Shown here piece after piece: positions 59,476-64,000 of a stretch of 64,000 nucleotides of DNA (its first letter is position 1; each line of letters opens with the position of its first letter). Both the position numbers and the translations under genes were made by a program. Source of the stretch: Allobosea lupini. GTDB taxonomy: Bacteria > Pseudomonadota > Alphaproteobacteria > Rhizobiales > Beijerinckiaceae. The DNA is taken from positions 558,001 through 622,000 of the forward strand of contig NZ_FOAN01000001.1 of the NCBI RefSeq assembly GCF_900109525.1, in the 5' to 3' direction. A model generated the notes under the pieces. It made no database searches and was not told the origin of the DNA. It saw only the letters and a list, made by a program, of their open reading frames with translations.

Positions 59476-60663
59476 ATGACAAGGATATCCCTATCGCACC
59501 CGGCCATCGCCGCAGCCTTTCTCGCCGCGACCCTGGCCACGCCGGCCGGCGCCCAGGGCGGCCCGGCGACGCCGACCACGATCGGCTTCATCACCACGCT
59601 CTCTACCCCGGCAGGCTACATCGGAGAGGACATCCGCGACGGCTTCCAGCTTGCCTTGAAGGACGGCACGCTCGGCGGCGTGCCGGTCAAGCTAGAGATC
59701 GAGGACGACAGCCTGAAGCCGGCCAATGCCAAGCAGGCGGCCGATCGCATGGTACAGTCCGGCATCAAGCTCTTCACCGGAGTCAACTTCTCGAACGTGC
59801 TGGCGGCAGTCGTGCCTGGCGTCCTCGAAGCGGGCGGCTTCTATGTCAGCCTCAATCCCGGGCCGTCGGTCTTCGCCGGCGAGAAGTGCAACCGCAACTA
59901 TTTCGTCGCGTCCTACCAGAACGATGCCTTCCACGAGGCGGCAGGCCTGTCCGCCAATCGGCTGGGCTACCAGCGTGTCGTCCTGCTCGCACCGGCCTAT
60001 CAGGCGGGGCGTGACGCGCTCGAAGGGTTCAAGCGAACCTTCAAGGGCGAGATCATCGGCGAAATCTACACGAAGCTCGACCAGACCGACTTCTCGGTCG
60101 AACTTGCGCGCGTGCGTTCGCTGCAGCCCCACGCGATCTACCAGTTCCATCCCGGCGGAGCCGGCATCAACTTCGCCAAGCAATATGCCAATTCCGGCCT
60201 GTCGAAATCCGTGCCGATGCTGATCCCGAGCTTCTCGATGGATGCGCGCATGATCGGCGCCACCGGCGAGGCCGCAGACGGCATCTATGCTTCCGCGGTC
60301 TGGACCACGGAACTCGACAATCCTGCGTCGAAGGCCTTCGTCGAAGCCTTCCGCAAGGCCTATTCGCGCACCCCGACGATGTACGCCCAGCAAGCCTACG
60401 ATACCGCCAACCTCATCGGCAGCGCGCTCAAGGCGGTCAACGGCGACATCGGCAAACAGGCGGAGTTCCGCGACGCCCTGCGAAGGGCGCAGTTCACGGC
60501 GGTACGGGGCAAGTTCTCGCTCGGGCCGAACCAGCACCCGATCCAGGACTACTACCTGACGAAGTTCGCGAAGAACGCCTCCGGCGAGATCGTGCAGACG
60601 ATCATCAGGAAAGTCGCCGAGGACTACGGCGACGCCTACGCCGCGCGCTGCAAGATCGACTGA
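59476..60663 (+). CDS. LIV-type substrate-binding protein of the second transporter
   Basis: A 395-residue binding protein with a signal peptide ending ATPAGAQG. The mature part has TTIGFITTLSTPAGYIGEDI, VPVKLEIEDDSLKPANAKQA and QQAYDTANLIGSAL. ATG 59476 follows AGGGGACGG. It is unlike the pair at 39627 and 55326. First gene of a complete transporter cassette in line with the ring-cleavage genes, so gentisate or a related hydroxybenzoate is the likely cargo. Confidence 0.93.
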   Translation: MTRISLSHPAIAAAFLAATLATPAGAQGGPATPTTIGFITTLSTPAGYIGEDIRDGFQLALKDGTLGGVPVKLEIEDDSLKPANAKQAADRMVQSGIKLFTGVNFSNVLAAVVPGVLEAGGFYVSLNPGPSVFAGEKCNRNYFVASYQNDAFHEAAGLSANRLGYQRVVLLAPAYQAGRDALEGFKRTFKGEIIGEIYTKLDQTDFSVELARVRSLQPHAIYQFHPGGAGINFAKQYANSGLSKSVPMLIPSFSMDARMIGATGEAADGIYASAVWTTELDNPASKAFVEAFRKAYSRTPTMYAQQAYDTANLIGSALKAVNGDIGKQAEFRDALRRAQFTAVRGKFSLGPNQHPIQDYYLTKFAKNASGEIVQTIIRKVAEDYGDAYAARCKID

Positions 60664-60670
60664 CGTCCCG

Positions 60671-60695
60671 CGCCGCCGGCGTTCGAACGGCGGCG
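60671..60695 (+). terminator. Hairpin between binding-protein and permease genes
   Basis: CGCCGCCG pairs with CGGCGGCG around GCGTTCGAA, eight bases after the binding-protein stop and followed by TTCTC. Such hairpins often protect the 5' transcript or partly end transcription so that binding protein exceeds permease. Confidence 0.55.
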
Positions 60696-60724
60696 TTCTC
60701 AATCCATAAAAGGGCGGTCCGGGG

Positions 60725-61639
60725 ATGATCCTCTTGATCGAGCAGGTCCTGAACGGCCTGCAATACGGCGCCATGCTGTTCATGCTGGCGTCCGGCTTGA
60801 CCCTGATCTTCGGGATCATGGGCGTCATCAACCTGACCCACGGCTCCCTCTACATGGTCGGCGCCTATTGCGCTGCCTTTGCGGTGCTGAAGAGCGGGTC
60901 GTTTCTGGTCGGCATCGCCGCCGCCCTGGCCGGCGCCGGGCTCTATGCCGTCGTGCTAGAGCTCGCGGTCGTGCAATGGCTTTATCGCCGCGATCATCTC
61001 TATCAGGTGCTGGCGACGCTCGGGCTGATCCTGTTCACCAACGAGGCGGTGAGCCTGATCTTTGGCCGCCGCCCGCCCCTGATGGACATCCCACCCTTCC
61101 TGCAGGGTTCGGTGGCCGTCCTTCCCGGACTCGATTACCCCCTAATGCGCCTGGCCTTCATCGGCGTCGGCGGCCTCGTCGCCATCGGGCTCTGGCTCCT
61201 CGTCAACCACACACGGCTGGGCATGCTGGTCCGGGCAGGCGCCGACGACCGCGAGATGGTGTCTGCGCTCGGCGTCGACATCCGCCGCCTCTACACGCTG
61301 GTCTTCGGTCTTGGCGGATTGCTCTGCGGACTGGCCGGCGTCATGGCGGCGCCGCTGCTCGCGGTCGAGATCGGCATGGGCGAGAGGGTGCTGATCACCA
61401 CCTTCGTCGTCATCGTCATCGGCGGCGTCGGCTCGATCCGCGGGGCCCTTGTCGGGGCTCTGCTGGTCGGCATGGTCGACGGCCTCGGCCGCGCCTACCT
61501 GCCCCAGGGCCTGCAGATGCTGCTGCCGCCCTCGGTCGCCGATACGCTCAGCGCGGGTCTCGTTTCGGCGAGCATCTACGTCCTGATGGCGATCGTTCTG
61601 CTCGTGAGGCCGCTTGGCCTCCTGCCCGCGCGGAGCTGA
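60725..61639 (+). CDS. LIV-type permease (LivH-like), second transporter
   Basis: A 304-residue permease with eight to nine helices. Family marks: IEQVLNGLQYGAMLFMLASG at the start, GVINLTHGSLYMVGAY, the EAA-type loop GMLVRAGADDREMVSALGV and TTFVVIVIGGVGSIRGALVG. Three bases separate its stop from the LivM-like gene. Confidence 0.95.
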   Translation: MILLIEQVLNGLQYGAMLFMLASGLTLIFGIMGVINLTHGSLYMVGAYCAAFAVLKSGSFLVGIAAALAGAGLYAVVLELAVVQWLYRRDHLYQVLATLGLILFTNEAVSLIFGRRPPLMDIPPFLQGSVAVLPGLDYPLMRLAFIGVGGLVAIGLWLLVNHTRLGMLVRAGADDREMVSALGVDIRRLYTLVFGLGGLLCGLAGVMAAPLLAVEIGMGERVLITTFVVIVIGGVGSIRGALVGALLVGMVDGLGRAYLPQGLQMLLPPSVADTLSAGLVSASIYVLMAIVLLVRPLGLLPARS

Positions 61640-61642
61640 CAG

Positions 61643-62606
61643 ATGCGCCTATCCTTGCGCACGATGGCGATCCTGCTCGGCCTCGCACTCTTCCTGGCCG
61701 TTCCGCCCGCTGCCGATGCGAGCGGCAGCCCGGCCCTGCTCGGCCTTGCGAACCGCATTCTGATCTATGCGATCGCCGCGGTCAGCCTCGACCTGATCAT
61801 CGGCTACGGGGCGATGGTCAGCTTCGGCCACGCCATGTTCTTCGGCCTCGGCGGCTACACGGTCGGGATCGTCGCCCACCACACCTTCGGCGGCGACCCG
61901 CTGCTGGGCTGGGCGGGCACGAACACCGCGCTGATCGTCTGGCCGCTCGCGCTCCTCGTCTGCGCGCTCACCGCCTTGGTGGTCGGCGCGCTGGCGCTGC
62001 GAACGAGCGGCGTCCAGTTCATCATGATCACGCTCGCCTTCGCGCAGATGGTCTTCTTCATCCTGGTCTCGCTGCAGATCTATGGCGGCGACGACGGGCT
62101 GATGCTGGAGCGGCGCAACCAGCTGCCACTGATCGATCTCGCCCGGCCGCAGACCTTCTACTATCTCTGCCTGGCGCTGCTCGTGGCCTGGACGGCAATC
62201 TGCGCCTCGATCGTCAACTCGCGCTTCGGCCTCATTCTCCAGGCGCTGCGCCAGAGCGAGCGGCGCGCCATCAATCTCGGCATCCGCCCCTTCCCGTTCA
62301 GGCTTGCGGCCTTCGTGATCTCCGCCGTCGGAACCGGGCTCGCCGGCGTGCTGTGGGCGAACTACGCGCGTTTCGTCACCCCGGACATGGCCGCCTGGAG
62401 CAAGTCCGGCGAGTTCATGGCGATCGTCGTGCTGGGTGGGCTCGGCACCCTGCTCGGCCCCATCGCCGGCACAGCGGTGTTCATCGCGCTCGAGCAACTC
62501 CTCTCGACCTGGACCGAGCACTGGATGATCGTGATGGGACCGGTCCTGACGCTGGTTGCACTGTTCGGCCGGCGTGGCATCGCCGGCCGCCTGTTCGGAG
62601 GCCGTC

Positions 62607-62614
<8 letters not shown>
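61643..62614 (+). CDS. LIV-type permease (LivM-like), second transporter
   Basis: A 323-residue permease with about ten helices. A hydrophobic start (LRTMAILLGLALFLAV), DLIIGYGAMVSFGHAMFFGLG, LRTSGVQFIMITLAFAQM, the coupling loop LILQALRQSERRAINLGI and GEFMAIVVLGGLGTLLGP are the family pattern. It overlaps the following ATPase gene by eight bases. Confidence 0.95.
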
Positions 62615-63379
<765 letters not shown>

Positions 63380-63386
<7 letters not shown>

Positions 63387-64000
63387 CGATCGAGGCATTG
63401 GAAGCCGGCTATGGACAGAGCCGGGTCCTGTTCGGCCTGTCGATGGTCGCGCGGGCCGGCGAGGTTGTCTCGCTCATCGGCCGAAATGGCATGGGCAAGA
63501 CGACGACAGTGCGCGCCATCATGGGCATGACCCGTCCAACAGGCGGTCGTATCAGCTTCGGAGATCACCCGCTTGCCGGGCTCGCGCCGCACGCGATCGC
63601 GCGGTTGGGACTTGGGCTCGTGCCGGAGGGGCGGCGGATCTTTCCCTCGCTGACGGTCGAGGAGAACCTCGTCGCCACCGCGCGCACCGACACGCGAAAC
63701 AGCAATGCGTGGACGCTCGAGCGGGTCGTGGCGCTCTTCCCGCGCCTCGGCGAGCGTCGCCGGCAGTCTGCGCGGACGCTGTCGGGCGGTGAGCAGCAGA
63801 TGCTGGCGATCGGCCGGGCGCTGATGACGAACCCGCGCCTGCTCATCCTCGACGAGGCGACGGAGGGACTGGCGCCGCTGATCCGCGCCGAAATCTGGCG
63901 CTGCCTCCACCAGCTCAAGCAGGCCGGGCAGACCATCGTCGTCATCGACAAGAACCTCGGCGAGATGGCCGCGCTGGTCGACCGCCACCACATCGTCGAG
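63380..64000 (+). CDS. LIV-type ATPase (LivF-like), second transporter, 3' end beyond window
   Basis: The first 207 residues are present. ATG 63380 follows GGGGAGG. Walker A GRNGMGKTTT (Met in place of the usual Ala), signature LSGGEQQM, Walker B LLILDEATEGLAP with Ala-Thr for Pro-Ser, and VVIDKNLGEM where VEQN is usual. The C-terminal 30 or so residues lie off the right edge. It completes a binding protein-permease-permease-ATPase-ATPase cassette. Confidence 0.93.

Overview
The window looks like the chromosome of a high-GC alphaproteobacterium, most likely a Hyphomicrobiales member of the Bosea/Methylobacterium/Bradyrhizobium type. This is inferred from strong GC bias, GTG/TTG starts, densely overlapping genes and abundant branched-chain-type aromatic transporters. 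No rRNA, tRNA, CRISPR or intact insertion sequence was seen. Two unrelated accessory blocks share the window.

Block 1 (1-35.4 kb) is an exopolysaccharide locus. On the minus strand lie a UDP-glucuronate decarboxylase, a WecG/TagA glycosyltransferase, a GDP-mannose 3,5-epimerase, an initiating sugar transferase and a Wzc/GumC-like chain-length protein that runs off the left edge. Divergently come a polysaccharide export protein, a small membrane protein and a TIGR04325-type methyltransferase. Next is a three-gene NRPS-PKS line: A-PCP; then KS-AT-ACP-aminotransferase-C-A-PCP; then C-TE. Specificity residues read directly from the A domains match threonine (DFWNIGMVHK) and glycine (DILQLGMIWK), and the AT is malonyl type. 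The inferred product is a Thr-derived beta,gamma-diamino acid joined to Gly. A convergent Sfp-type phosphopantetheinyl transferase, translationally coupled to a Wzx-like flippase, follows. Then come a Wzy/ligase-beta-helix fusion, a methyltransferase and a glycosyltransferase. After an AT-rich gene-poor island there is a signalling set (redox- or metal-type sensor, NarL-type histidine kinase, three LuxR-type regulators, two of them with non-canonical receivers), one more glycosyltransferase, a small membrane protein and the remains of an aminoglycoside 3-N-acetyltransferase-like gene.

Block 2 (36-64 kb) is aromatic-acid catabolism. A LIV-type ABC transporter (with a permease-ATPase fusion) precedes a regulon of two acyl-CoA ligases, a thiolase-fold protein paired with a DUF35-SDR fusion, a cyclase-family hydrolase, an OsmC/Ohr protein, a thioesterase, indolepyruvate-type oxidoreductase subunits and a MarR regulator. 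A 20-bp palindrome of the form TTAnTT-N8-AAnTAA recurs in front of these units. The chemistry fits the lower part of auxin (dioxindole-3-acetate to isatin to anthranilate) breakdown, but no ring hydroxylase for the first step is present. A separate GntR-controlled unit has a gentisate 1,2-dioxygenase-like enzyme, a fumarylpyruvate-hydrolase-like enzyme and a second complete LIV transporter that runs off the right edge.
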